Assembly: GCF_003710865.1 (NCBI RefSeq)
Contig: NZ_RHHO01000015.1
Coordinates: forward strand, 1 to 64,000
From: Brevibacillus borstelensis
GTDB taxonomy: Bacteria > Bacillota > Bacilli > Brevibacillales > Brevibacillaceae
Reading direction: 5' to 3'
DNA: 64,000 bases
Made by a program: the position numbers and the translations under genes. Under the pieces are notes generated by a model. It searched no databases. It was not told where the DNA came from and saw only the letters and a program-made list of their open reading frames with translations. Position 1 is the stretch's first letter, and every line of letters starts with the position of its first letter. Shown here piece after piece: positions 33,592 to 41,983 of this stretch.

Positions 33592-34343
33592 AGGTAAGAA
33601 GCGTGTCCAAAAAATACGGACAGAAAAAAGTAGTGGAAAACGTCTCTGTAAAAATCCCCAAAGGGAAAATCACCTCCTTTATCGGTCCAAACGGGGCAGG
33701 CAAAAGCACATTGCTGTCGATGATCAGCCGCTTGATCGCCATGGACGAAGGGGATATCTACATTGACGGTCAGGAAGTCGGCAAGTGCAAAAGCAACGAC
33801 CTGGCCAAAAAGATTTCCATTCTGAAGCAGTCCAATCACATCAATCTGCGGCTGACGGTCCGCGAGCTGGTTTCCTTTGGACGCTTCCCCTATTCGCAGG
33901 GACGGCTGACAGAGGAGGATTGGAAGCATGTCGACGAAGCGATCCGCTATATGGAGCTTCATGACATGCAGGACAAATATTTGGACCAGCTCAGCGGGGG
34001 ACAGAAGCAGCGCGCCTATATCGCGATGGTCATTGCTCAGGACACCGAATACATCCTGCTGGATGAGCCGCTCAACAATCTCGACATGAAGCATTCCGTA
34101 CAGATCATGAAGATTGTCCGCAGACTGGTGGATGAGCTGGGGAAAACAGTGGTGATCGTCATCCATGACATCAATTTCGCCTCCTGTTACTCCGATTACA
34201 TCGTGGCGCTCAAGGACGGAAAGATCGTCCGGGAGGGAACGATCGAGGAGATTATCACGTCTCCCGTGTTGAAAGAGGTCTATGACATGGACATTCCGAT
34301 CCAGCACATCGATGACAATAAAATCTGTATTTACTTCTCTTGA
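33585..34343 (+). CDS. yclP: Siderophore ABC transporter ATPase (YclP-like)
   Basis: 252-residue ATPase of the FepC/YclP type. Walker A is GPNGAGKST (about residues 36-44), signature LSGGQKQR, Walker B ending LLDEPLNNLD, and switch His in VIHDINFA. It begins at ATG 33585, overlapping the permease, behind AAGGAGAATAAATC. It powers import with the two permeases and the lipoprotein encoded next. The C-terminal MDIPIQHIDDNKICIYFS matches the catecholate-importer subgroup. Confidence 0.93.
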   Translation: MVEVRSVSKKYGQKKVVENVSVKIPKGKITSFIGPNGAGKSTLLSMISRLIAMDEGDIYIDGQEVGKCKSNDLAKKISILKQSNHINLRLTVRELVSFGRFPYSQGRLTEEDWKHVDEAIRYMELHDMQDKYLDQLSGGQKQRAYIAMVIAQDTEYILLDEPLNNLDMKHSVQIMKIVRRLVDELGKTVVIVIHDINFASCYSDYIVALKDGKIVREGTIEEIITSPVLKEVYDMDIPIQHIDDNKICIYFS

Positions 34344-34377
34344 TGAAAATCTATTGTGTCAGGCATCATTTCGATGG

Positions 34378-34441
34378 TGTCTGAAAAAGAGAAATCCCGT
34401 TTTTAAATGGGCTGGCAGCAAGCCAGACTCTTTTCCAGACA
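34378..34441 (+). other. Intercistronic hairpin between ATPase and binding-protein genes
   Basis: TGTCTG-A-AAAAGAG (34378-34391) pairs with CTCTTTT-C-CAGACA (34428-34441), one mismatch, with an inner CTGGC/GCCAG stem. No T-run follows. It probably stabilises the binding-protein mRNA or partly attenuates. Confidence 0.6.
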
Positions 34442-34483
34442 ATCATCGATGCAATATAAAAAATCCCTTTTAGAGGTGACGAC

Positions 34484-35479
34484 ATGAAGAAGGTAGCACT
34501 ATATCTCATGATTGCCGTACTGGCAGTCTTCGCAGTAGCATGCGGTTCGGGCGGTTCCAGCACGACCGGCAGCACCAATGGCACGGCGGAGCAGCCGCAA
34601 GCACAAGGAGCGCAAGGAACTCCGGCAACGGAAGCGCAAAGTGAAGAGTTGACGATCAAACACCAACTGGGCGAAACCAAAGTGAAGAAAAACCCGAAAA
34701 AAGTAGTTGTCTTTGACTTCGGTACGCTGGATACGCTGGATAAGCTGGGCGTTGAAGTAGCGGCGCTGCCAAAAACAAGCATTCCTACTTACCTCGAAAA
34801 ATACAAGGATGACAAGTATGTGAATGTAGGAAGCCTGAAAGAGCCTGATTTTGAGAAAATCAACGAAGTGAAGCCTGACCTGATCATCATCTCCGGACGC
34901 CAACAGGCTATGTATGAAGAATTCAAAGCGATCGCACCAACGATCTACCAGGGCGTGGACACCTCCCGCTATATGGAGTCCTTTACCGAGAACGCAAAAA
35001 CGATTGGCCAAATTTTTGGCAAAGAAGCAGCCGTTGAAGAAGAGCTGGCGAAAATCAATGAATCGATCAAAAAACTGAACGCAGAAGCAACAGCCAGCGG
35101 CAAAAACGCGCTGATCATTCTGGCCAACGACGGCAAAGTAAGCGCGTATGGAGCAGGCTCCCGTTTCGGTATTATTCACGACGTGTTTGGCTTTACACCG
35201 GCAGATAAGAACATCGAGGTATCCACTCACGGTCAAAGCATCTCTTTTGAATACATCGTGGAGAAAGACCCGGACTTCTTGTTCGTCATCGACCGCACCG
35301 CTGCAGTTGGGGGAGAATCCTCCGCGAAGGGTGTAGTTGAAAACGAACTGGTGAAGAAAACGAAAGCCTTTAAAGAAGGGCACATCGTTTATCTCAAACC
35401 GGACTTCTGGTATCTGTCCGGCGGCGGACTCGTCTCCGTCGACGCAATGGTAAAAGAAGTAGAGGGCGCTTTGAAATAA
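34484..35479 (+). CDS. yclQ: Siderophore-binding lipoprotein (YclQ-like)
   Basis: 331-residue extracellular lipoprotein that delivers the iron-siderophore to the permease pair. The signal peptide ends at a lipobox with Cys20 (FAVAC), followed by a Ser/Thr/Gly/Gln linker to about residue 55. The FecB-type fold then begins (KKVVVFDFGTLDTLDKLG). Segments such as KPDLIIISGRQ and SFEYIVEKDPDFLFVIDR match Bacillus YclQ, a petrobactin binder. ATG 34484 follows TAGAGGTGACGAC. A stable hairpin between it and the ATPase gene may raise its dose relative to the membrane subunits. Confidence 0.93.
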   Translation: MKKVALYLMIAVLAVFAVACGSGGSSTTGSTNGTAEQPQAQGAQGTPATEAQSEELTIKHQLGETKVKKNPKKVVVFDFGTLDTLDKLGVEVAALPKTSIPTYLEKYKDDKYVNVGSLKEPDFEKINEVKPDLIIISGRQQAMYEEFKAIAPTIYQGVDTSRYMESFTENAKTIGQIFGKEAAVEEELAKINESIKKLNAEATASGKNALIILANDGKVSAYGAGSRFGIIHDVFGFTPADKNIEVSTHGQSISFEYIVEKDPDFLFVIDRTAAVGGESSAKGVVENELVKKTKAFKEGHIVYLKPDFWYLSGGGLVSVDAMVKEVEGALK

Positions 35480-35556
35480 TAGCGTCAGGCTATGAGTACT
35501 GATAGTAGAGGCGCTATGCCTTTGGCGCAATACAAAAGAATAGTGGGAAAAACAGC

Positions 35557-35582
35557 GGGGCCTTCTTTATGAAGGCCCTTTC
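35557..35582 (+). terminator. Terminator of the siderophore operon
   Basis: GGGCCTTC (35558-35565) pairs with GAAGGCCC (35571-35578), then TTTCT. Confidence 0.85.
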
Positions 35583-35590
35583 TCAGTGAG

Positions 35591-35618
35591 TTACAAGCCG
35601 ACAGAAATCCTGTATAAT
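35591..35618 (+). promoter_or_regulatory. Promoter of the coiled-coil gene
   Basis: TTACAA (35591-35596), 16-base spacer, TATAAT (35613-35618). Confidence 0.6.
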
Positions 35619-35642
35619 GCCCATAAGGAGGGGAACAGCGGA

Positions 35643-36119
35643 ATGGAAAAGCTCCTGTTGGAAATCGCGGAAGGCATGAAGCGGATGGGAGAAAGGTTCG
35701 ATCAGTTGGAGGGACGATTCGACCAGTTGGAGGGACGATTCGACCAGTTGGAAGGGCGGTTCGACCGGCTTGAGGAGAAGGTAGATCGACAAGAGGAACG
35801 TTTTGATCGGCTGGAGGCAAAGGTGGACCAGTTGGAAGGGCGGTTCGAGCGACTTGAGGAGAAAGTAGATCGACAAGAAGAACGTTTTGATCGGCTAGAG
35901 GCAAAGGTAGACCATTTGGAGGAACGTTTTGACCGACTGGATACAAAGGTAGACGAAATAAAAGTCGCGCTTCACTCCCAGCACATCGCCAATATTAATA
36001 GCGATAATTTGGTACTGTCCGAGATTCGCGACATGAAAGAGAAAGTACGGTATGTAAACCGAAGGGTTGCAGACGTGGAACTGGATATGATCGGAAAGCA
36101 TGCGAAGGACCCGAACTGA
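35643..36119 (+). CDS. Heptad-repeat coiled-coil protein
   Basis: 158-residue soluble protein. Residues 19-110 consist of heptads of the form RFDQLEG / RFDRLEE / KVDQLEG, a near-perfect coiled coil. The DNA shows 21-bp repeats (35697-35759) followed by two 84-bp units (35760-35843, 35844-35927). The C-terminal part, from about residue 112 (HSQHIANINSDNL), is non-repetitive and ends in a short helix. No signal peptide or membrane segment. ATG 35643 follows AAGGAGGGGAACAGCGG. Similar Firmicutes proteins exist without assigned function. A terminator overlaps its 3' end. Confidence 0.82.
   Translation: MEKLLLEIAEGMKRMGERFDQLEGRFDQLEGRFDQLEGRFDRLEEKVDRQEERFDRLEAKVDQLEGRFERLEEKVDRQEERFDRLEAKVDHLEERFDRLDTKVDEIKVALHSQHIANINSDNLVLSEIRDMKEKVRYVNRRVADVELDMIGKHAKDPN
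35697..35927 (+). repeat. In-frame 21-bp and 84-bp coding repeats
   Basis: Three 21-bp heptad units precede two 84-bp units (28 codons each, starting at 35760 and 35844). All are multiples of 21 bases, so copy-number change keeps the frame. Confidence 0.85.
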
Positions 36120-36138
36120 CGTGGTCTTTTTTTTTTTG
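36105..36138 (+). terminator. Terminator of the coiled-coil gene
   Basis: AAGGACC (36105-36111) pairs with GGTCTTT (36123-36129), followed by more than ten T residues; the stem overlaps the last codons. Confidence 0.75.
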
Positions 36139-36286
36139 TCTCTTGAGGTACGAGAACGAAAGTGTTTCCGTTAAAGGCGTCCGATGGCTGTTGGTTGGGG
36201 AAAGTGGCTTATCGCTCATCCTCGGCCTGTAGCGGATTCAAGGCTGCAGCATCAAACGGCTGATTGCTTTTATTACAACTGCTTTT

Positions 36287-36607
36287 TCATTCCTTGATAG
36301 GATTCCCCATAGGCTCTTCTATGTCTTCCACATGGTTTTTCGGCCTGATTCTAACAGATAGGAAATAGACGTCCTCGCTTTCTGTATCGAATACATGTAT
36401 TACATAGCGCAAAGTTCCATACCGATAAGAAGGAATATCCGTTTTTATCTGTTCGATGGGAACATTGTATTTGTTATGAATGTAGGCAATGGCTTGTTGT
36501 CGTACTTTGACTCTGTCTGGTATGGTCCCAAAGAATTCAGAACAGCCTGCCACAAAAAGGATGACGAAGCCAATTGTTACAATAAACCATAGGATTCGCT
36601 TTATCAT
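36287..36607 (-). CDS. Small hypothetical lipoprotein
   Basis: 106-residue predicted lipoprotein. A basic start (MIKR) and hydrophobic segment (ILWFIVTIGFVILF) lead to the lipobox VAGC near residue 22. The mature part is short and hydrophilic, with PDRVKVRQQAIAYIHNKYNVPIEQIKTD and a YVIHVFD strand, resembling small Bacillus YfjS/YusW-like domains without a firm match. ATG 36607 has GGGAGG at eight bases; a GTG nine bases upstream is less likely. Monocistronic. Confidence 0.75.
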   Translation of the reverse strand: MIKRILWFIVTIGFVILFVAGCSEFFGTIPDRVKVRQQAIAYIHNKYNVPIEQIKTDIPSYRYGTLRYVIHVFDTESEDVYFLSVRIRPKNHVEDIEEPMGNPIKE

Positions 36608-36886
36608 GAGCGACACCTCCCTGTTTTTTAGGGGGACGAGACGTGCCTCAGAATAGGGTTCCGATCATTTCTATGGGACTACATCGGCAATGGAAAGCAT
36701 CATTCCCAAAATAACGGAGAACGGGAACGATGCTTTTTAGCATGAACGAATGGAACAAGCCAGCAGGTTTATGGTGCCTTCATGGATAATTGTATATCAA
36801 TTCCACATGAAAAAAGAGAACCGGATCTTAATGCGGTGAACAGAAATAACGATAACCTCGCCAACAGGAAAGGAGCACTTCATAAC

Positions 36887-37855
36887 ATGTCAAAAGCCGA
36901 CAACATGCTTTCCATCTTGTGGCTCTTGAAAACAGGGAGACGGATGACGGCCAAGAAGCTGGCAGAGACGCTGGAGATTCATATCCGGACCGTCTACCGT
37001 TACATCGATGCCTTGTGCGCGAGCGGCGTGCCGATCATCGCCGATTCCGGTCACAATGGCGGATATACCCTGCCCGATCACTTCATCGAGGCTCCTTTGT
37101 TTTTCGACCTGGACGAGCAGAAGGCGCTGATTCATGCAGCCATTTTTGCGAAAGAGGCCGGTTATCCTTTTGGCGAGGCGTTGGACAGTGCCGTGTCCAA
37201 GCTGAAGAGGTACACCAATCAGGAGCAGTTGCATCATATTCAGCGGAATGAACGCGGTTTCGATGTGATTAACCCGCCACCGAATCCTGCGATAGAGTCA
37301 GTTTTGCAAGAGCTGCAGCGAGCGGTAGCGGATGGGTATACGCTGTCCATGGCCTATCAAAAGGGCCGTGATCCGTCTCCGCAGGTCCGCGATGTCGATC
37401 CATACGGGCTGGTTTACTGGAAGAACAAGTGGTACGTCGTCGGCTATTGCCATCTGCGATGCGAGATCCGCAGCTTTCGCGTAGACAGAATTCATCACGT
37501 ATCCCGGACTGATGCTTTGTTCCAACCACCCGACGATTTTTCCGCAAGGCAGTTTTTCATGCAAAACTTGCTGCCCGATGCGGAGAGGAAAAAGCTCATT
37601 GCCGTTCGGATCAAGGGAAAACCCCATGCCATACGCGACCTTTGCGAACATTGGCTGTTCGGACACGCTCTGGTGGAGCGGTCGGAGGGTGAGGCCCGCT
37701 TTCAACTGGATGAAGAATCGATCTCGGGTTACGTACCGTACTTTCTGCTGCCGTACGGTGGAGCGATTCAAGTGCTGGAGCCGAAGCTGCTTCGGGAAAG
37801 AATGGTGAGTGTCACGAAGGCATTGCTTGTGCATTACGAAACGTATTCATCTTGA
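36887..37855 (+). CDS. WYL-domain transcriptional regulator (YafY type)
   Basis: 322-residue DNA-binding regulator. An N-terminal HTH_11 winged helix (MTAKKLAETLEIHIRTVYRYIDALCASGVPI) is followed by a helical linker and a WYL domain with DPYGLVYWKNKWYVVGYCHLR and SFRVDRI. WYL domains bind nucleic acids or small ligands. ATG 36887 follows AAAGGAGCACTTCATAAC; a longer frame from 36782 lacks a site. The DinB-type gene starts 75 bases downstream; YafY-type regulators often neighbour such enzymes, so co-regulation is likely. Confidence 0.9.
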   Translation: MSKADNMLSILWLLKTGRRMTAKKLAETLEIHIRTVYRYIDALCASGVPIIADSGHNGGYTLPDHFIEAPLFFDLDEQKALIHAAIFAKEAGYPFGEALDSAVSKLKRYTNQEQLHHIQRNERGFDVINPPPNPAIESVLQELQRAVADGYTLSMAYQKGRDPSPQVRDVDPYGLVYWKNKWYVVGYCHLRCEIRSFRVDRIHHVSRTDALFQPPDDFSARQFFMQNLLPDAERKKLIAVRIKGKPHAIRDLCEHWLFGHALVERSEGEARFQLDEESISGYVPYFLLPYGGAIQVLEPKLLRERMVSVTKALLVHYETYSS

Positions 37856-37929
37856 CTGACTGTATTTGTCAGTGAATCTCGGTTATGCTGTGGACATGAA
37901 AAGGTTAGGCGAATGGAGGCGTATCTGAA

Positions 37930-38451
37930 ATGAAGCACCACGCAGTACAATTGTACGAATACCACATATGGGCCAATGAGAGGATTTTTCAACAACTGAA
38001 GGAATTGCCCGAAGAAGCCTGCCGTCAAGAGATTCAGAGCATTTTTTCTTCTGTTTACAGTGCACTGGTTCATATCTATACGGCAGATCATATTTGGCTG
38101 TACGCGATGGCTGGCGAAAGCTTTGAGAAGATAAGAGAGGCGATCGGGGGCATCACCGAGGAGACGAATGGCAAAAGCGCAGAGGAACTCCAGCAGCTGT
38201 TCCGCACTGCCTCCGAGAGGTACAAGGAGTTTTTGGCGGGTTTGCCAGATCTGGACGCGACGACTCAATACCGCCATCCTACTTACGGGGTGCTGGAGGC
38301 CAGGTATTCTGATATCGTGCAGCACGTCGTCAACCATGGCACATACCATCGCGGGAATATTGCGGCGATGCTCAGACAGCAGGGGTACGCAGGCGTGCCG
38401 ACGGACTACGTGTTTTATTTGTATGAGCTTTCTCAGCAAGCACAAGCATAA
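37930..38451 (+). CDS. DinB/YfiT-family putative metal-dependent enzyme
   Basis: 173-residue paralogue of the protein at 15895. It shows the same start (HAVQLYEYHIWANERIF), a metal-ligand His near residue 48 (HIYTADH) and the pair in VVNHGTYHRGN. ATG 37930 follows GGAGGCGTATCTGAA. Its location directly downstream of a WYL regulator suggests induction by a specific signal, possibly a toxic electrophile handled with bacillithiol. A terminator is shared with the convergent P450 gene. Confidence 0.88.
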   Translation: MKHHAVQLYEYHIWANERIFQQLKELPEEACRQEIQSIFSSVYSALVHIYTADHIWLYAMAGESFEKIREAIGGITEETNGKSAEELQQLFRTASERYKEFLAGLPDLDATTQYRHPTYGVLEARYSDIVQHVVNHGTYHRGNIAAMLRQQGYAGVPTDYVFYLYELSQQAQA

Positions 38452-38458
38452 GAACAGA

Positions 38459-38488
38459 AAAACGGACTTTGCCCAAGTCCGTTTTTTT
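38459..38488. terminator. Bidirectional terminator
   Basis: AACGGACTT (38461-38469) pairs with AAGTCCGTT (38475-38483), with A and T runs on both sides, so it can serve both converging genes. Confidence 0.92.
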
Positions 38489-38503
38489 GTTCAAAAAACG
38501 CTC

Positions 38504-39727
38504 TTAATGATAGGCGGCAGGAGTAAACTGGACCGGCAGCTCCTTTACGCCGTAAACAAAAGTGCTGGGGATCGCCTCCAGCTTCGTTCCCTCGGGCAGC
38601 CTCATGTCGTGGAAATGAGCGAGGATGAGCGGCAGGGCGATCAATGCCTCCAGTCTGGCGAGCGGGGCGCCCAGGCAAAAATGGATGCCCTGTCCGAAAG
38701 CGAGATGGGCATTGGGCGTGCGGTCGACGATAAAACGGTCGGCGTCCGGGAATTTTTCCTCATCCCGGTTGGCGGAACCGATCCAGGTCACGACGAGGTC
38801 GCCCTTTTTCACCTGCTTCCCGCCGATTTCCACATCCTTTGTCGCATAGCGGTTCATCGCCAGAATGGGCGAGTAGTAGCGCAGAACCTCTTCGATCGCC
38901 CCCTTCATCAGCTCCGGCTGCTGCCTCAGCTTTTCCTGGAGACTCGGCTCTTCCATAAAGATGCGAACAGCATTCGTAATCAGGTTGGTCGTCGTCTCGT
39001 TGCCGGCACCCAAAAGCAGAATGCAGAACTCCATGATTTCCTCGTCCGTCAGTTTCTCCCCGTCTACTTCTGCTTGCACCAGCTTGGTGATCAAATCATC
39101 CTCGGGCTGTTTTCTCCGCTCCAGCGTTACTTTCATGAAATAATCGTCAAGCTCGCGGCGTACCTTTTCTTTATCAGCGAGAAATTTTTGGATGGCTGCT
39201 TCGGAGTCGTCCTCGACCGACTCGGCGATTCGATCCGACCAGTCCTTGAACAGCTGGCGATCTGCCGCAGGAACGCCGAGAAGCTCGGCGATCACGATGA
39301 CAGGCAGCGGGATCGAAATGCTTTGGAGCAGATCGATCTCGGTTTTCCCTTCTGTTTGTGCGATCAGCTCACCCATGATCTCTGTAATGCGTGGCTCCAG
39401 TTCAGCGATTGAACGGGGTGTAAACGCTTTGCTCACGATATTTCTCATCTGATGGTGCTTCGGTGGGTCCATCCCCAAAATACTTCCCAACAAAACAGGG
39501 CCCTGCTGCGGCCTCACCGATGAAAAGGCAGCGGGGTCCTTGAGAACGGCCAGAATATCGTCGTAGCGGAAGAGGTCCCAGGAGTTTCGCTTGGCATCAA
39601 AGGAAACAGGGAATTCCTTCCGCATTTTTTGAAACCAGGCAAAAGGCTGCAACCGCTCTTCCGGGGACTTCAATCCTTCCACCGGTATGACAAAACCAGA
39701 GACTTTTGATTGGGAGGACAGGTCCAT
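38504..39727 (-). CDS. Cytochrome P450
   Basis: 407-residue soluble heme monooxygenase of the bacterial CYP107/YjiB type. The heme-ligand motif is FGQGIHFCLG with Cys at about 351, the I-helix oxygen-activation motif is GAGNETTT, and the ExxR is EEVLRYYSP. Electron partners are not encoded nearby, so it must use general ferredoxins or flavodoxins. ATG 39727 has AAGGAGATTACTT. Substrate unknown; typical roles are fatty-acid or secondary-metabolite hydroxylation. Confidence 0.93.
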   Translation of the reverse strand: MDLSSQSKVSGFVIPVEGLKSPEERLQPFAWFQKMRKEFPVSFDAKRNSWDLFRYDDILAVLKDPAAFSSVRPQQGPVLLGSILGMDPPKHHQMRNIVSKAFTPRSIAELEPRITEIMGELIAQTEGKTEIDLLQSISIPLPVIVIAELLGVPAADRQLFKDWSDRIAESVEDDSEAAIQKFLADKEKVRRELDDYFMKVTLERRKQPEDDLITKLVQAEVDGEKLTDEEIMEFCILLLGAGNETTTNLITNAVRIFMEEPSLQEKLRQQPELMKGAIEEVLRYYSPILAMNRYATKDVEIGGKQVKKGDLVVTWIGSANRDEEKFPDADRFIVDRTPNAHLAFGQGIHFCLGAPLARLEALIALPLILAHFHDMRLPEGTKLEAIPSTFVYGVKELPVQFTPAAYH

Positions 39728-39835
39728 AAGTAATCTCCTTGGGCTAGTTTTTTGCTTATTTTCCCGTTTTCCTCCAGTTCTTATGTACAGGTATTCCCAT
39801 TGAATCCATCAGGATATGCGACAATGCTTAGAAAA

Positions 39836-39867
39836 AACACCCAATTTTTTTCATAAAAAATGGTGTT
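39836..39867 (+). other. A/T-rich hairpin in the tad leader
   Basis: AACACC plus a T-tract pairs with an A-tract plus GGTGTT around a short loop, with a 2-base bulge, then CTTTTCTTACTTTTT. It lies between the divergent P450 and cpaB genes, so it could be an attenuator or a protein-binding site. Confidence 0.4.
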
Positions 39868-39960
39868 CTTTTCTTACTTTTTGCAACCAATCTTTGGGTT
39901 TTTCGGTCTATAGAGGAAATGTATTGAAACGATGGCAATGTCATAGCAGGAGGAACTCAT

Positions 39961-40686
39961 ATGTTTGCGAAAGTGGGCTGGCGTATTTTCTTTATTTTAG
40001 TGAGTGCAGGAGCTATCGCATATTCCGTGTACGAATATTTGGATTCGTTGCGCCAAACGACGGTGGTCATTGTCGCGGCCAAGGAAATTCCGGCACACAC
40101 GCTCATTACCGAAGACATGGTAAAGCCCGTCGAGGTAGCGGCTGACTCGGCACGATTGCTGATTACCAAGCCCGTTACCGTCAAGGAAGATGTCGTAGGC
40201 GGCATCACCCTGCAAAAAATCGAAGCGGGCAAACCGATGGAACTGGACCCCAAAGCGCTCATCTTTCCTGAACAGCGAAGCATGTATTTGCGCAAGGACG
40301 GCAGCGTGGATATGACCTACTTCATTCCAAAAGAAAAGCGCTTGATAGCCGTCGCGCTGCCACCGGCTTCCGTGGTGGACAACAGACTGAGCAAAGGGGA
40401 TTGGGTCGACGTGATCTACACCTCCAAATCAGACTCGAAAGCGATAGGAGAATCTGTTTCCCACATGATTCTGCAGCAGGTCGAGGTGTTTGACATCGAG
40501 CGTGTGAATGTGAAGGGCGAAGGAAGGGAGAGCGTCATGCAGCACGTCACGCTTCTCGTTTCTCCGCAGGAAGCCGTCAAACTCTCGCTCGCCAAGCACA
40601 AGGGTGATATCGATCTGATCCTGAACCCTTGGAACGGAGACCGGGAGAGGGTTGCTCCGGTAACAGATTCGCTGCTGCTGAAATAA
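39961..40686 (+). CDS. cpaB: Flp pilus assembly protein CpaB/RcpC
   Basis: 241-residue membrane-anchored protein. One N-terminal helix (about residues 8-24) precedes an SAF domain (VIVAAKEIPAHTLITEDMVKPVEV) and a C-terminal domain with RLIAVALPPASVVDNRLSKGDWVDVI, the CpaB/RcpC signature. These proteins guide the pilus through the outer layers, here presumably the peptidoglycan and S-layer. ATG 39961 follows GCAGGAGGAACTCAT. It is the first gene of the tad cluster, with tadZ 25 bases later. Confidence 0.9.
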   Translation: MFAKVGWRIFFILVSAGAIAYSVYEYLDSLRQTTVVIVAAKEIPAHTLITEDMVKPVEVAADSARLLITKPVTVKEDVVGGITLQKIEAGKPMELDPKALIFPEQRSMYLRKDGSVDMTYFIPKEKRLIAVALPPASVVDNRLSKGDWVDVIYTSKSDSKAIGESVSHMILQQVEVFDIERVNVKGEGRESVMQHVTLLVSPQEAVKLSLAKHKGDIDLILNPWNGDRERVAPVTDSLLLK

Positions 40687-40711
40687 GGATCGCAAAAGAA
40701 GGTGAAAAGAG

Positions 40712-41983
40712 ATGGAGTACGACAACACGACTGCAAGCGCAACCTCGTTTATCCGAGTGGCTGTAGCGGATACGGATCGTGAGCATACACAGGACATTCA
40801 ACACTATTTTGAACAAAATCACCCGACCATTCGCGTGGTTGCGCAAGTCCGTTCCCTGGCAGAGCTGTATGCCTACTGCGGGGCCCATGATGTAGATGTG
40901 GTATTGATCAACCTGGATTTGATGCCGAACCCGCAAGAGGAGATCATTCAGATCAGGAATCGCCGGGTAGCCAAGATCATGATTTGGACGGACCAGATGG
41001 AAAAGCTGCGGAAGCTGCAGGTGGATCTCCACGGCGGAACCGTAGAGTTCGTCTATAAATACATCCCGTACGATTTGCTGGCTCCCCGGATCTATTCTTT
41101 TACGCCGGGACATACGCAGCCTGTCCAAAGCAAGGCGGCGGTGAACGAGTTTCTGGGCAATCAGGAAACGCGAAAAGTATTGTTCTTTTCTCCGAAGGGA
41201 GGGGTAGGGAAGACGACGCTGGCGATCAACACGGCCTGCCAGCTGGCACTAAAAGATAAGAAGGTGCTGCTTGTCGACTTCGCTACCTTCGGACAAATAT
41301 CTGCCTATCTGTATTTGCCCCGGACCCGGGGATTGACAGATGCGATCAGGATGATCGAGCAGGGAATCGGACAAAAGGATGACCTCGTGGCGACTCTCAA
41401 AGAGTCGGTTCACCAGGTCGAGGTAGAGGGGAAAAAGCTGCATGTTCTGAGTGCGGCTACGCATTTCAAGATGAGCAACATGACGCTGGACATGACCGAC
41501 AAAATATTGGAGGGATTGGAGGCGCTCGACTACGAGGTAATCGTCATGGATACATCGACCGACCTCTCCCCGAAAAATATCGCTCTGCTGAGCGCAGCGA
41601 CCGATCTGTTCTACGTGACGACGACGGATGTGGTCGCCAACTGGTCGCTCTTGTCCACCTTTGATATCGTCGAAAAGCTGAACCGGCCGCTCCAATCCCG
41701 TTATTTGGTGCTCAATCGCTACCATTCGTCGATCGGGTTCCCGACCTCGGAGCTGGAGGAGATCCTCTCCATGCCAATCGCGGAAACCATCCCGGATATG
41801 TATCAGCAGATACAAGGCTTTACGAACCGGGGAATCTCGCTCGTCGAGAGACCCCATCTGAAGATCAACAGGTACTACCGGCGTATTGCACACTTCATCT
41901 GTCCGGTTTTTACAAAAAGAGAGCTGGGCAAGGGCTTCAGCTTGCGGGGGGTGTTTACACGTGCGGGTAGAAGAGGCCATTAG
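40712..41983 (+). CDS. tadZ: Flp pilus localisation ATPase TadZ/CpaE
   Basis: 423-residue MinD/ParA-type ATPase with an N-terminal receiver-like domain (about residues 15-130, VAVADTDREHTQDI). The deviant Walker A is KGGVGKTT at 162-169, with VLLVDFATFGQ after it (an A' aspartate) and EVIVMDTSTDLS as the switch region. TadZ/CpaE proteins place the pilus machine at a pole or site. ATG 40712 follows AAGGTGAAAAGAG. It overlaps tadA by 23 bases. Confidence 0.9.
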   Translation: MEYDNTTASATSFIRVAVADTDREHTQDIQHYFEQNHPTIRVVAQVRSLAELYAYCGAHDVDVVLINLDLMPNPQEEIIQIRNRRVAKIMIWTDQMEKLRKLQVDLHGGTVEFVYKYIPYDLLAPRIYSFTPGHTQPVQSKAAVNEFLGNQETRKVLFFSPKGGVGKTTLAINTACQLALKDKKVLLVDFATFGQISAYLYLPRTRGLTDAIRMIEQGIGQKDDLVATLKESVHQVEVEGKKLHVLSAATHFKMSNMTLDMTDKILEGLEALDYEVIVMDTSTDLSPKNIALLSAATDLFYVTTTDVVANWSLLSTFDIVEKLNRPLQSRYLVLNRYHSSIGFPTSELEEILSMPIAETIPDMYQQIQGFTNRGISLVERPHLKINRYYRRIAHFICPVFTKRELGKGFSLRGVFTRAGRRGH

